NCBI GenBank assembly: GCA_964369725.1
Contig: CAYJGC010000052.1
Span: 1-11,663 of the forward strand
From: Paraeggerthella sp964369725
GTDB lineage: Bacteria; Actinomycetota; Coriobacteriia; Coriobacteriales; Eggerthellaceae
Reading direction: 5' to 3'
DNA length: 11,663 bases
The position numbers and the translations under genes are program-made. This document shows, piece after piece, positions 1-7,689 of this stretch. The notes below the pieces were generated by a model. The model had not been told where the DNA came from and searched no databases. It was given only the letters and a program-made list of their open reading frames with translations. Position 1 is the first letter of the stretch; every line of letters starts with the position of its first letter.

Positions 1-273
1 AGACTTGCATTTCTAAGGGCACCAGCTTTCGCAGCGTTTCTGTTGTGTGTAAGGCTTGGGCTGCAGTGCTCTATCTGCATGCAATGCTTTCATGGTTGTA
101 GCCTTTCTGACAGGGCGTTAATCTGCAAAAAGAATGCGTGCAGCCATAAAGTAGCCTTTTATCGCCAAAACTATTTCTTTTATGGAAATCGTTGTTGAGG
201 CGTGTTATTCTCTTTTGTCGCTGCCAGAAGCATCTGGCATGTTTTATTGTATGGTGTGACCGAGGAGAAACGC
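1..273. other. Leading region without a convincing gene
   Basis: I see no supportable gene before the transporter. One plus-strand frame is open from base 1 to a TGA at 196-198, so the tail of an upstream gene is formally possible. Its translation, however, is a Cys-rich, low-quality peptide with no family resemblance. The minus-strand frame over 71-289 has the same unconvincing composition. I found no clear terminator hairpin and no paired -35/-10 elements. The last 15 bases hold the GAGGAG ribosome site of the transporter. The stretch most likely contains the transporter's promoter and leader, but I cannot place them. Confidence 0.4.
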
Positions 274-1494
274 ATGACGCATAAGTCAAAACGCTGGATT
301 CGTGGAGCTATTCCAGCGGTGGGAATTCACATTTGTATTGGATCGGTGTATGCATGGAGTGTCTTTACGAAGCCCATTGTGGAGCAGTTAGGCGTAACAC
401 TTCAAGATGTGCAATGGGCATTCAGTATTGCAATCTTCTTCCTTGGTATGTCAGCAGCTTTTTTGGGTAATTTGGTTGACCGTATGGGACCGCGCAAGTC
501 GGGAGCTCTATGCGGTATCTGCTTTGGTCTTGGTATGGTCGGAAGTGGCTATGCCATCTCTATCGGTTCTGTTCCGCTACTGTATTTGTTTTATGGTGTA
601 ATTGGTGGTATTGGCTTAGGTGTTGGCTATATTACTCCCGTAAAAACACTGGTGAACTGGTTTTATGATCGTCGCGGTTTAGCCACTGGTTTGGCTATTA
701 TGGGTTTTGGGTTTGCAAGCTCTATCGCTGGCCCTCTTATTCGTTTGCTTATTGATAATGTGGGAGTTGTGTCTACCTTCTTTATTTTGGGCAGTGTCTA
801 TTTTGTCATTATCATGCTGTCTGCTTTCGTTATTCAGCCTGCCCCAGAAGAATATGTTAAGAACATTCAGGCGAAAAAGAACAAGGTTGAAATCAAGCAG
901 CATAGCTCTAAAGAGGCTATTCGTACGTGGCAGTTTTATGCGTTGTGGATAATGTTGTTCATTAATATTACGTGCGGCATCGCATTGATTTCAGTGGCTG
1001 ATCCTATTATGCAAGAAGTTACGGGGGCAAGTGCTATCGTTGCTGCTGCAACGGTGGGTATTATGGGATTCACTAACGGTGCAGGTCGTTTAGCGTGGGC
1101 CACTGTTTCTGACTATATAGGTCGCCCTTTAGTGTATGTGTTGTTTTTCTTAATCCAAGTCGTCGCAATGTTGCTGCTCTTTAGTGTTGAGAGCGTTTTG
1201 ATGTTCCAGATTCTCCTTTGCCTCGTGATGACCTGTTATGGAGGAGGCTTTGCATGCATTCCTGCGTATTTGAGCGATGTGTTTGGCACTAAGCAATTGA
1301 GCGCTATACACGGTAGAGTTTTGACGGCGTGGGCCTTTGCTGGTTTGGTTGGCCCTATCGTCGTAGTCTGGGCAAAAGACATTGGTGGAAGTTATAGCAG
1401 CGCCCTGCTTATCTTTGCAGCTTTATTTGCGATGGCCGCACTTGTGGCTATTGTAACTATGATTAAGCTGAAGAAAAAACAAGTAGAAGTTTAA
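274..1494 (+). CDS. MFS transporter, OFA (oxalate/formate antiporter-like) family
   Basis: This is a 406-residue integral membrane carrier of the major facilitator superfamily. The start chosen is the ATG at 274, because GAGGAG (262-267) precedes it; an in-frame ATG at 202 would add 24 residues without a comparable site. The N-terminus enters membrane at once after a short basic tail (MTHKSKRW). The loop 2-3 motif GNLVDRMGPR lies at residues 65-74, the OFA-like stretch NWFYDRRGLATG at 128-139, and the matching second-half loop GRLAWATVSDYIGR at about 271-284. A charged cytoplasmic linker of about 30 residues (rich in K/E) separates the two six-helix halves. OFA members exchange small carboxylates such as oxalate/formate, or take up pyruvate. 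No oxalate- or formate-metabolising gene is adjacent, so the substrate cannot be assigned. The gene stands alone and is closed by a strong terminator. Family confidence is high, substrate unknown. Confidence 0.9.
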   Translation: MTHKSKRWIRGAIPAVGIHICIGSVYAWSVFTKPIVEQLGVTLQDVQWAFSIAIFFLGMSAAFLGNLVDRMGPRKSGALCGICFGLGMVGSGYAISIGSVPLLYLFYGVIGGIGLGVGYITPVKTLVNWFYDRRGLATGLAIMGFGFASSIAGPLIRLLIDNVGVVSTFFILGSVYFVIIMLSAFVIQPAPEEYVKNIQAKKNKVEIKQHSSKEAIRTWQFYALWIMLFINITCGIALISVADPIMQEVTGASAIVAAATVGIMGFTNGAGRLAWATVSDYIGRPLVYVLFFLIQVVAMLLLFSVESVLMFQILLCLVMTCYGGGFACIPAYLSDVFGTKQLSAIHGRVLTAWAFAGLVGPIVVVWAKDIGGSYSSALLIFAALFAMAALVAIVTMIKLKKKQVEV

Positions 1495-1546
1495 TACCAT
1501 CGGGTTATGTAGGTGTCTCCTCAGATAATTGCCTATGAATAAAACT

Positions 1547-1595
1547 CCCGCCTTCTTTTCACCCTTGGGGTAAGAAGAAGGCGGGTTCTTTGTTT
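1547..1595 (+). terminator. Rho-independent terminator after the MFS gene
   Basis: CCCGCCTTCTT (1547-1557) pairs perfectly with AAGAAGGCGGG (1575-1585). The pairing continues inward through TT/AG and, past one C-A mismatch, ACCC (1561-1564) with GGGT (1568-1571), leaving a three-base loop. The 39-base stem-loop is followed by the T-rich tail TTCTTTGTTT. It isolates the transporter from the glutamine synthetase gene. Confidence 0.88.
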
Positions 1596-1662
1596 CCAAT
1601 AGGTTAATTTTGCTGCAGGACTCTGCTTAGGTCGTGATTGCTCTCGATTTTTTAATTCATAG

Positions 1663-1671
1663 TGCTATTCT
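1663..1671 (+). promoter_or_regulatory. Possible extended -10 promoter element for glnN
   Basis: TGCTATTCT at 1663-1671 fits the TGnTATAAT extended -10 pattern with two mismatches and lies about 80 bases before the glutamine synthetase start, downstream of the previous terminator. No good -35 hexamer is present at 16-18 bases upstream. This is a weak positional call only. Confidence 0.25.
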
Positions 1672-1751
1672 AGGCAAGTAATCAAGTTATCGCGTAAGGT
1701 AAGCGTCATTAAACAAAGATGCGTCAAGATGACAAAAAGGAGTGGAATCGC

Positions 1752-3842
1752 ATGACTAACGTTTCGGAAATTTATGGCTCAATGGTGTTTAATGAGCACA
1801 CAATGCAGGAGCATTTGCCCTCTGCAACGTATAAAAGCTTGGCAAAAACCATCAAGGAAGGCAAGCCACTTGACCTTGAGGTAGCAAATGTTGTTGCTCA
1901 CGCCATGAAAGAATGGGCAATCGAAAAAGGTGCAACCCACTTTACCCATTGGTTCCAGCCTCTTTCAGGCATCACCTCGGAAAAGCATGACAGCTTCTTA
2001 GATCCTTGTGGCGACGGTCGTGCCATCATGAGTTTTTCGGGTAAAGAGCTTATTCAGGGCGAGCCAGATGCTTCAAGCTTTCCTTCAGGTGGATTGCGAG
2101 CAACGTTTGAGGCACGTGGCTATACCGCTTGGGATCCCACTTCTTATGCATTTATCAAAGATGAGGTTCTTTGTATTCCTACGGCATTTTGTAGCTATAC
2201 GGGTGAAGCTCTTGATAAGAAAACTCCGCTACTCCGCTCTATGAGTGCAATCGACGAACAGGCAAAGCGCGTACTTGCCCTTTTTGGTGAGAAGCCACAA
2301 CGCGTAGTAACTACGGTTGGCTCTGAGCAAGAGTATTTCTTGATTTCGGAAAAAGACTACGCTCGCCGCCAAGACCTTATTATGTGTGGTCGTACCTTGT
2401 TTGGGCATGCGCCACTTAAAGGTCAAGAGCTTGAAGAGCATTACTTCGGTGCCATTCGCCCTTCTGTTAATGAGTTTATGAAAGAGCTCGACGACGAGCT
2501 ATGGATGCTCGGCGTTTCTGCTCGCACGAAGCATAACGAAGTTGCTCCCGCTCAGCACGAGTTGGCTCCTATCTTCTCAAACTCAAATCGTGCAATTGAT
2601 GAAAACTTGCTTACCATGGAAAAGATGCGCCTACTAGCAAGTCACTACGGCTTGGTTTGCCTGCAGCATGAAAAGCCCTTTGATGGTATAAATGGTTCTG
2701 GTAAGCACAATAACTGGTCTCTTTCTGCTGGTAAAACTAACCTGCTTGAACCAGGTGAGTCTCCTAGCGAAAATTTACGTTTCTTAGTATTTTTGACCGG
2801 TGTTATTCATGCAGTTGATGAGTATCAAGAGCTCCTTCGTATGTCGGTTGCTTCTGCAGGAAACGATCACCGTTTGGGTGGAAACGAAGCGCCACCAGCA
2901 ATCATCTCTATGTTCTTGGGAGATGAATTAGGCGCAATTGTTGAAGCTTTGGTAGGTAATGAAGATTACACATCGGCAGAGCGCGTAGCAATGGATCTAG
3001 GCGTAGATGTGCTCCCTAACTTCCTGAAAGACAATACGGACCGCAATCGCACCAGCCCCTTTGCATTTACGGGCAATAAGTTTGAATTCCGTATGCCAGG
3101 TTCTGCGGTAAACCTCTCTGACTGCAATACGGTACTCAATACCGCCATGGCTAAGAGCTTGAAGCTTTTTGCAGACGCTATGGAAGGTGTTACTGCGGAG
3201 GAATTTGAAGCAGCTGCTATTGCCTACATCAAGCAATGCTTAACTGATCATCAGCGCATTATCTTTAACGGTAATGGTTATGCAGAAGAGTGGGAAGTTG
3301 AGGCCGAGCGTCGCGGCTTGGCAAACAACAAAAACACTGCCGAGTCTCTTGAGTGCATGCTTGACCAAAAGAGCATCGATTTGTTTGAAGAGTTTGGTGT
3401 TCTTTCAGAGGTTGAGATTCGCAGCCGGTACGAAGTTAAACTTGAGAAATACACTAAGCTACTAAATATCGAAGTACGTACGATGAAGCGCATGGTGCGC
3501 CGCGAGTTTATTCCTGCCATAAATACGTATGCAGCTGAAGTTGCAGATGGCATTGGTGCAGTTCGTGCTGTGTTGGAGGATGCAGAGGTTTCACAGCAAG
3601 AAGAATTACTCCGTACTCTGCTTGCCGGCGTTAAAGATATCAACATGAATCTACAGGCTTTGATTGCTGCTCATGAAAGCGTTGAAGCATTAGATGACGA
3701 GCAAGCAAAGGCAACGGCTTACGCCGATAATATTATTCCCGCTATGGCAGCTCTTCGTGAATCGGTTGATGCCATGGAAATTTTGGTTGATTATGAACTT
3801 TGGCCTGTTCCTACGTACAACGAGATTTTGTTTTACGTTTAA
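1752..3842 (+). CDS. glnN: Type III glutamine synthetase (GlnN)
   Basis: The enzyme makes glutamine from glutamate, ammonia and ATP in the cytoplasm and is a main ammonia-assimilation step. The 696-residue length matches the GSIII class (about 700 residues), not GSI or GSII (about 350-470). Visible motifs, numbered from this start: GSEQEYFLI at 190-198 with metal-binding Glu residues, NEVAPAQHE at 262-270, GSGKHNNWS at 315-323, NRTSPF at 432-437 and FEFRMPGS at 444-451. The C-terminal 180 or so residues are charged and helical, as in the class. The ATG at 1752 is preferred because AAGGAG (1737-1742) lies 9 bases before it. An in-frame ATG at 1719 would add 11 polar residues and has no comparable site. 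The gene is monocistronic between two terminators. No glnR- or glnB-like regulator is adjacent, so control is unknown. Confidence 0.96.
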   Translation: MTNVSEIYGSMVFNEHTMQEHLPSATYKSLAKTIKEGKPLDLEVANVVAHAMKEWAIEKGATHFTHWFQPLSGITSEKHDSFLDPCGDGRAIMSFSGKELIQGEPDASSFPSGGLRATFEARGYTAWDPTSYAFIKDEVLCIPTAFCSYTGEALDKKTPLLRSMSAIDEQAKRVLALFGEKPQRVVTTVGSEQEYFLISEKDYARRQDLIMCGRTLFGHAPLKGQELEEHYFGAIRPSVNEFMKELDDELWMLGVSARTKHNEVAPAQHELAPIFSNSNRAIDENLLTMEKMRLLASHYGLVCLQHEKPFDGINGSGKHNNWSLSAGKTNLLEPGESPSENLRFLVFLTGVIHAVDEYQELLRMSVASAGNDHRLGGNEAPPAIISMFLGDELGAIVEALVGNEDYTSAERVAMDLGVDVLPNFLKDNTDRNRTSPFAFTGNKFEFRMPGSAVNLSDCNTVLNTAMAKSLKLFADAMEGVTAEEFEAAAIAYIKQCLTDHQRIIFNGNGYAEEWEVEAERRGLANNKNTAESLECMLDQKSIDLFEEFGVLSEVEIRSRYEVKLEKYTKLLNIEVRTMKRMVRREFIPAINTYAAEVADGIGAVRAVLEDAEVSQQEELLRTLLAGVKDINMNLQALIAAHESVEALDDEQAKATAYADNIIPAMAALRESVDAMEILVDYELWPVPTYNEILFYV

Positions 3843-3867
3843 ACTCAGGAAAAGTAAGAACGCATCT

Positions 3868-3905
3868 AAAAAACGTCTCGCCGTGTGCGAGGCGTTTTGC
3901 TACTT
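3868..3905 (+). terminator. Rho-independent terminator after glnN
   Basis: AAAACGTCTCGC (3870-3881) pairs with GCGAGGCGTTTT (3887-3898) around a five-base loop (CGTGT), with a single T-G wobble in the stem. The 3' arm ends in TTTT, and the A-run at 3868-3873 would let it act in both directions. It lies 25 bases after the glnN stop. Confidence 0.88.
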
Positions 3906-3950
3906 TCATTGAATATCAACGTGTTTGCCGATGTATCTCGCATGCTTTAG

Positions 3951-3980
3951 TTGGTTGGAGTACAATGGAACGTGTATTGT
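3951..3980 (+). promoter_or_regulatory. Possible promoter for the ilvE-cimA operon
   Basis: TTGGTT (3951-3956) and TATTGT (3975-3980) are spaced by 18 bases, downstream of the glnN terminator and about 80 bases before the ilvE start. Both hexamers deviate from consensus. TACAAT at 3961-3966 is an alternative -10 but has no partner at the right distance. I see no T-box or attenuator hairpin in the leader. Weak call. Confidence 0.27.
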
Positions 3981-4060
3981 AGAGAAGGTTTTACTTGCGC
4001 ATGAGAAAGCTTGCATTTGTCGCGGGCGAGTGAAGAGAGATTAAAATAGAAGGGATATCT

Positions 4061-4984
4061 ATGGCAGGAATCACAGAGGCACAGTATATTTGGAAGAATG
4101 GGGAATTGGTTCCTTGGGCAGAAGCAACAACGCATGTGTTGACGCATTCGCTCCACTATGGTTCAGGCGTTTTTGAAGGAATTCGTTGCTACCAAAACCC
4201 GGATTCAAAGAAGAGCTATGTGTTCCGCTTGTATGACCATATGGTTCGCCTTCTTCGTAGTAGTAAAATTGCCTGCATTGATGTGCCTTATACTGCTGAA
4301 GAGCTTTGTGAGGCAACGCTTGAGACTATTCGTGCCAACAAGCTTGAGTCGTGCTACATTCGTCCTTTGGTTTATCGAGGCTATGGAACTATGGGCGTTG
4401 ATCCAACAGGCGCTCCTGTTGATGTAATAATCGCCTGCTGGCCATGGGGCGCCTATTTGGGTGCTGATGCACTTGAGAATGGTGTTGCTGTGGGCGTGTC
4501 TTCCTGGCGCCAGCGTTCAGTCAATGCGCTTCCACCTGCGGTAAAATCAACTGCTTCCTATATGAATTCTATTATGGCCAAGCTTGAGGCTAAGGCTCAT
4601 GGTTACGCAGAGGCTGTTATGCTTAATGAGGCTGGTATGGTATGCGAAGGAACAGGCGAGAACTTATTTGTGATTCGCGATGGCGTATTATCAACACCTC
4701 CTTTGTCTGATGGAGTCCTTGAGGGTATTACGCGTGATTCAGTATTGTGTTTAGCTGATGATCTTGAGATTCCTTCGCTTGAAGAGAGCTTGACTCGTTC
4801 GGATTTGTATGTGGCAGATGAGATGTTTATGACAGGTTCTGCGGCAGAGTTGACCCCTATTGGGTCGGTTGATGGCCGTGAGGTAGGTAAGCCAGGCGAA
4901 ATTACTCGTGCCCTTCAGGATCGTTACTTTAACTTGGTGTATGGCAATCTTGAAGAGTACAGCGAGTGGCTTGCTGAAGTCTAA
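4061..4984 (+). CDS. ilvE: Branched-chain amino acid aminotransferase
   Basis: This is a fold-type IV PLP aminotransferase that interconverts leucine, isoleucine or valine with their 2-oxo acids, using glutamate/2-oxoglutarate. It is the last step of branched-chain amino acid synthesis. Its 307 residues match the family length of about 300-310. Near the N-terminus HSLHYGSGVFEGIRCY is the typical opening motif. The PLP-binding lysine is predicted at K162 in AVKSTASYMNS. EGTGENLF (196-203) carries the Glu that contacts the pyridine nitrogen, and LEGITRDSVL follows as in IlvE. The start at 4061 has AAGGG (4050-4054) 6 bases upstream. cimA begins 19 bases after the stop, so the two are co-transcribed. 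D-amino acid aminotransferase or aminodeoxychorismate lyase share the fold, but the motif set and the cimA neighbour favour IlvE. Confidence 0.94.
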   Translation: MAGITEAQYIWKNGELVPWAEATTHVLTHSLHYGSGVFEGIRCYQNPDSKKSYVFRLYDHMVRLLRSSKIACIDVPYTAEELCEATLETIRANKLESCYIRPLVYRGYGTMGVDPTGAPVDVIIACWPWGAYLGADALENGVAVGVSSWRQRSVNALPPAVKSTASYMNSIMAKLEAKAHGYAEAVMLNEAGMVCEGTGENLFVIRDGVLSTPPLSDGVLEGITRDSVLCLADDLEIPSLEESLTRSDLYVADEMFMTGSAAELTPIGSVDGREVGKPGEITRALQDRYFNLVYGNLEEYSEWLAEV

Positions 4985-5003
4985 GATTCTTAAGGAATAA
5001 CAT

Positions 5004-6590
5004 ATGAATGTTCTCACGTATGACAGCACGTTACGGGACGGCGAGCAGTGTGAAGGTATTGCCCTGTCTGTTGAGGACAAGCTGCGTATAGTGGAGCGAT
5101 TAGACGAATTCGGGGTAGCCTTCATTGAAGGGGGTTACCCCGCTTCGAATGCGAGAGATATTGAATTTTTCCGTAGAGTTAAAGAGCTTCCTTTAAAACA
5201 TGCTCGCATAGCGGCATTTGGCTCAACATGCAAAAAAGAAGTGCCTGCAGATGAAGATGTGGGGCTTGCAGATTTGGTAGCGTGTGGCGCTTCAGTTGTA
5301 GCTATTGTGGGAAAAGCTTGGGATGAACAGGTGAAGCGAGCGCTTCGCACGTCTTTGGATGAGAATTTGCGCATGATTGCCCAGTCGGTTGCCTTTTTAA
5401 AAACCAAGGGGCTTCACGTGGTATTTGATGCCGAGCATTATTTTGATGGCTATGCTGCAAATCCGGAATATGCGCTTGCTTGTGTGCGTGCAGCGAGTGA
5501 AGCAGGAGCAGACTCCATTGATTTATGCGACACCAATGGTGGGTCACTTCCTTTTTTCGTAGAGCATGTGGTAAAAGAAACGCTTCAGAAGATACCTAAC
5601 CAATCGTTTGGTATTCACTGTCACAATGATTCAGGATGTGCGGTAGCAAATACTCTTGCGGCAGTTCGTGCGGGGATTACCCAGGTGCAAGGCACCGTAA
5701 ACGGGATGGGAGAGCGAGTTGGCAACGCAGATCTGCTTACCGTCGTTGCTAATCTTGAACTAAAGATGGGCACATATTGTGTTGGCGAAGAGAACCTTCG
5801 TCAGCTGACAAGCCTTTCAAGGTTTGTTGCTGACACCTGCAATATGACGTTAACGGCGCATCATCCCTATACAGGAGATTCTGCTTTTGCACACAAAGGT
5901 GGTCTGCATGCAAGTGCTATTGCGCGTTTCCCGCAGGCATATGAGCATACACAGCCGGAGCGTGTGGGAAATAATGCCCGTACGTTAGTGAGCGCTCTTG
6001 CGGGCAAGGCATCCTTGATCTCTAAAGCCAACAGCCTCGGTATAAATCTTGATCGGTATCCAGAAAAGGTACAAGAAATCTTGGATGATATCAAGACAAG
6101 GGAAGCGCAAGGGTACTCCTATGAAATAGCGGACGGGTCTTTGGCATTGCTTTTGCGAGGGCACATTGGAACATACCGGCCGCATTTTACCCTTGAGAGC
6201 TTTCGGGTAATTGTAGATGATCATGAAGATACGGGAGCTTTAGCAAAAGACGCCTTGTCTGAAGCTACTATTAAAATACACGTCGGCGATCAGCGTTTTG
6301 TTGCAACGGGCGAAGGAGCCGGCCCGGTAGGTGCTCTCGACAGCGCGCTCCGCATGGCAATTGTGGCATTTTATCCACAGGTAGCACATATGGAATTAGT
6401 GGACTACAAAGTACGTATTTTGGACGAAAATGTAGGTACGGGAGCTGTTACGCGCGTGGTAATTACTACGCGTGATAAAGAGGGAAGTTGGGGTACGGTG
6501 GGTGTTTCTGAGAACATTATCGAAGCTTCATGGAATGCGCTTGTTGATTCTGTTGAGTATGGGCTCATTCGGATAGGAGAAATGTCGTGA
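5004..6590 (+). CDS. cimA: (R)-citramalate synthase
   Basis: The enzyme condenses pyruvate with acetyl-CoA to citramalate, opening the threonine-independent route to 2-oxobutyrate and isoleucine. It has 528 residues. The N-terminal TIM-barrel domain has YDSTLRDGEQCEG (residues 6-18) with catalytic R11 and D12. EGGYPASNARD (about 42-52) resembles the EGGWPGSNPKD stretch of CimA and differs from 2-isopropylmalate synthase. Metal-binding HCHND lies at 205-209, and HKGGLHASAI begins at 297. The C-terminal part from about residue 385 looks like the LeuA-type regulatory dimer domain, which binds the end product (isoleucine in CimA), so feedback inhibition is likely. AAGGA (4992-4996) precedes the ATG by 7 bases. 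Its stop overlaps the next gene's GTG start. LeuA or homocitrate synthase are alternatives but fit the motifs less well. Confidence 0.93.
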   Translation: MNVLTYDSTLRDGEQCEGIALSVEDKLRIVERLDEFGVAFIEGGYPASNARDIEFFRRVKELPLKHARIAAFGSTCKKEVPADEDVGLADLVACGASVVAIVGKAWDEQVKRALRTSLDENLRMIAQSVAFLKTKGLHVVFDAEHYFDGYAANPEYALACVRAASEAGADSIDLCDTNGGSLPFFVEHVVKETLQKIPNQSFGIHCHNDSGCAVANTLAAVRAGITQVQGTVNGMGERVGNADLLTVVANLELKMGTYCVGEENLRQLTSLSRFVADTCNMTLTAHHPYTGDSAFAHKGGLHASAIARFPQAYEHTQPERVGNNARTLVSALAGKASLISKANSLGINLDRYPEKVQEILDDIKTREAQGYSYEIADGSLALLLRGHIGTYRPHFTLESFRVIVDDHEDTGALAKDALSEATIKIHVGDQRFVATGEGAGPVGALDSALRMAIVAFYPQVAHMELVDYKVRILDENVGTGAVTRVVITTRDKEGSWGTVGVSENIIEASWNALVDSVEYGLIRIGEMS

Positions 6591-6892
6591 CAAACTTAAG
6601 AACGCCCGAGGTTGAAGACTTGCTACAGGTGTTTGTTGCTTTAAACAACAAAGATGAAGCGTATGCTCTTTTAGAAGACTTGTTTACTGTGAGGGAACTT
6701 AAGGATATTTCGCAACGTCTAGCCGTGGCACGTCAGTTGGATGCAGGAAAATCGTACTCAACCATTGAAGAGTTAACAGGAGCTTCTGCTACCACTATCG
6801 CACGAGTCTCGAAGTGTTTGAGCTATGGCACAGGAGGATACCGCGGTGCCCTTGATGTATTTAATGAAGGAAGCAAACCAAAGGAGTGCTAG
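6587..6892 (+). CDS. YerC/YecD-family TrpR-like DNA-binding protein
   Basis: A 101-residue protein of the Trp-repressor-like family, as in Bacillus YerC. The conserved stretch runs from FTVRELKDISQRLAVARQL (33-51) through GKSYSTIEELTGASATTIAR (54-73) to SKCLSYGTGGY (75-85). Residues about 57-78 form the predicted helix-turn-helix. It starts with GTG in the overlap GTGA with the cimA stop, and AGGAGA (6575-6580) lies 6 bases upstream, so translation is coupled to cimA. Family members are presumed transcriptional regulators whose ligands and targets are mostly unknown. Its position in an ilvE-cimA operon suggests, by inference only, a role in amino acid gene control. The next gene starts on the base after its stop. 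Confidence 0.88.
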   Translation: MTNLRTPEVEDLLQVFVALNNKDEAYALLEDLFTVRELKDISQRLAVARQLDAGKSYSTIEELTGASATTIARVSKCLSYGTGGYRGALDVFNEGSKPKEC

Positions 6893-7459
6893 ATGACAAC
6901 GTTGTTTGTAAATGCTTGCGTAAGGGATAAAGAATCTCGTACGTTAACCTTATGTCGTGAGTATTTGACAAGTAAAAATGATATAGTAGAACTTGATTTA
7001 AGTGAGCTAGCTCTTGAGCCCTTTGATGGTGACATGGTGGCTTACCGCACTGAAAAGCATGCTGAGAAAGCATGGGACGATCCGATATTTGCTTTGTCGC
7101 GCCAGTTCGCTCAAGCAGACGAAATTGTAATTGGCGCACCTTATTGGGATTTGTCATTTCCTGCAGTTTTAAAAATCTATCTGGAGCATGTAAGTGTGTG
7201 CGATAGCGTATTTCGTCTTGATGAAAAGGGTTGCTATATAGGGCTGTGTAAGGCAACACAACTAACGTACATTACAACTTGTGGTGGATTTATAGCTGAT
7301 GGTGACAATTTTGGCTATGATTATTGCTGCGGTCTTGCAAAAATGTTTGGTATTCCTAAGACGTGTTTTGTGGCGGCTCAAGGTCTTGATGTGGTAACGC
7401 TTGACATTGAAGAGCAGATGAATAGTGCACGTGAGGAGCTTAAAAAGATCTCCAGCTAG
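6893..7459 (+). CDS. Flavodoxin-fold NAD(P)H-dependent oxidoreductase (azoreductase/quinone reductase-like)
   Basis: This 188-residue protein has the flavodoxin-like fold of NAD(P)H dehydrogenases and FMN-dependent azoreductases (Flavodoxin_2 type). The N-terminal strand is followed by an FMN-phosphate-like loop (NACVRDKESRT, residues 8-18). The signature GAPYWDLSFPAVLKIYLEHV (81-100) matches the family pattern of a GAPMYNF-like loop followed by PAxLKxxxD/E. TTCGG (128-132) sits in the second flavin loop. Such enzymes reduce quinones, azo or nitro compounds in the cytosol with NAD(P)H, but the natural substrate here is unknown. The ATG at 6893 follows the preceding stop without a gap, and AAGGAG (6881-6886) lies 6 bases upstream, so it belongs to the ilvE-cimA operon. 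Nothing in the sequence explains its link to isoleucine synthesis. Confidence 0.86.
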   Translation: MTTLFVNACVRDKESRTLTLCREYLTSKNDIVELDLSELALEPFDGDMVAYRTEKHAEKAWDDPIFALSRQFAQADEIVIGAPYWDLSFPAVLKIYLEHVSVCDSVFRLDEKGCYIGLCKATQLTYITTCGGFIADGDNFGYDYCCGLAKMFGIPKTCFVAAQGLDVVTLDIEEQMNSAREELKKISS

Positions 7460-7689
7460 AAAACGACAATGTATAGGCTACTCAAATGAATTAGCATTGC
7501 TGGTGGGATTAGAGAACTGCGTCTTTTAAAACTAGGGCGCAATATTGTCTTTTGTCACATCGAGAGAAATGGCTGTTCTCTCTGGGTTTTGCGAGGTTAG
7601 CAGAGTGGTTGATGCGGTATTCTAACTGATTAACTCATTAGTGATAGGTTTATGTCGATGATGGCAGCGATAGATGAAGGTATGAATGT
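7460..7689. other. Intergenic region between the oxidoreductase and pncA
   Basis: No gene is visible in these 230 bases. They hold a 7-bp hairpin (7562-7582), a stretch at 7591-7616 that resembles the 5' half and D-arm of a tRNA but has no matching 3' half, and an imperfect palindrome ACTGATTAACTCATTAGT at 7625-7642. The end of one operon and the promoter of the next should lie here. No paired promoter hexamers are convincing. Confidence 0.5.
7562..7590 (+). terminator. Weak possible terminator hairpin
   Basis: GAGAGAA (7562-7568) pairs perfectly with TTCTCTC (7576-7582) around a 7-base loop, followed by TGGGTTTT. The stem is short and the T-tract is interrupted by GGG. It lies about 100 bases after the oxidoreductase stop, so it could end the ilvE operon, but it is much weaker than the other two terminators in the window. 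Confidence 0.35.

Noticed and set aside
1..198. Open plus-strand frame from the window edge to TGA at 196-198, possibly the tail of an upstream gene
   Set aside because: The translation is Cys-rich and resembles no protein family, and a frame of this length without a stop is expected by chance.
3278..3646. 122-residue minus-strand open frame within glnN
   Set aside because: It is a shadow of the glutamine synthetase coding strand, has low-complexity Ser/Arg-rich composition and no ribosome site, and lies fully within a well-recognised gene.
3899..3910. 12-base direct repeat CTACTTTCATTG (also at 11196-11207)
   Set aside because: The two copies are 7 kb apart; one is intergenic and the other is inside the APH-like gene end, with no further flanking similarity. 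Chance is sufficient.
3965..4033. Two tiny leader ORFs before ilvE: MERVL (3965-3982) and MRKLAFVAGE (4001-4033), considered as an attenuation leader peptide
   Set aside because: They have few branched-chain codons and poorly placed ribosome sites, and no antiterminator/terminator hairpin follows. The candidate promoter would also start transcription after the first one.
3843..4060. T-box or other riboswitch upstream of the branched-chain operon
   Set aside because: No T-box core sequence, specifier stem or terminator/antiterminator pair could be found in the 218 bases. The only strong hairpin is the glnN terminator.
6861..7259. 132-residue minus-strand open frame opposite the oxidoreductase gene
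   Set aside because: Its His/Leu/Thr-rich translation matches no family, and the plus-strand flavoprotein motifs explain the region.
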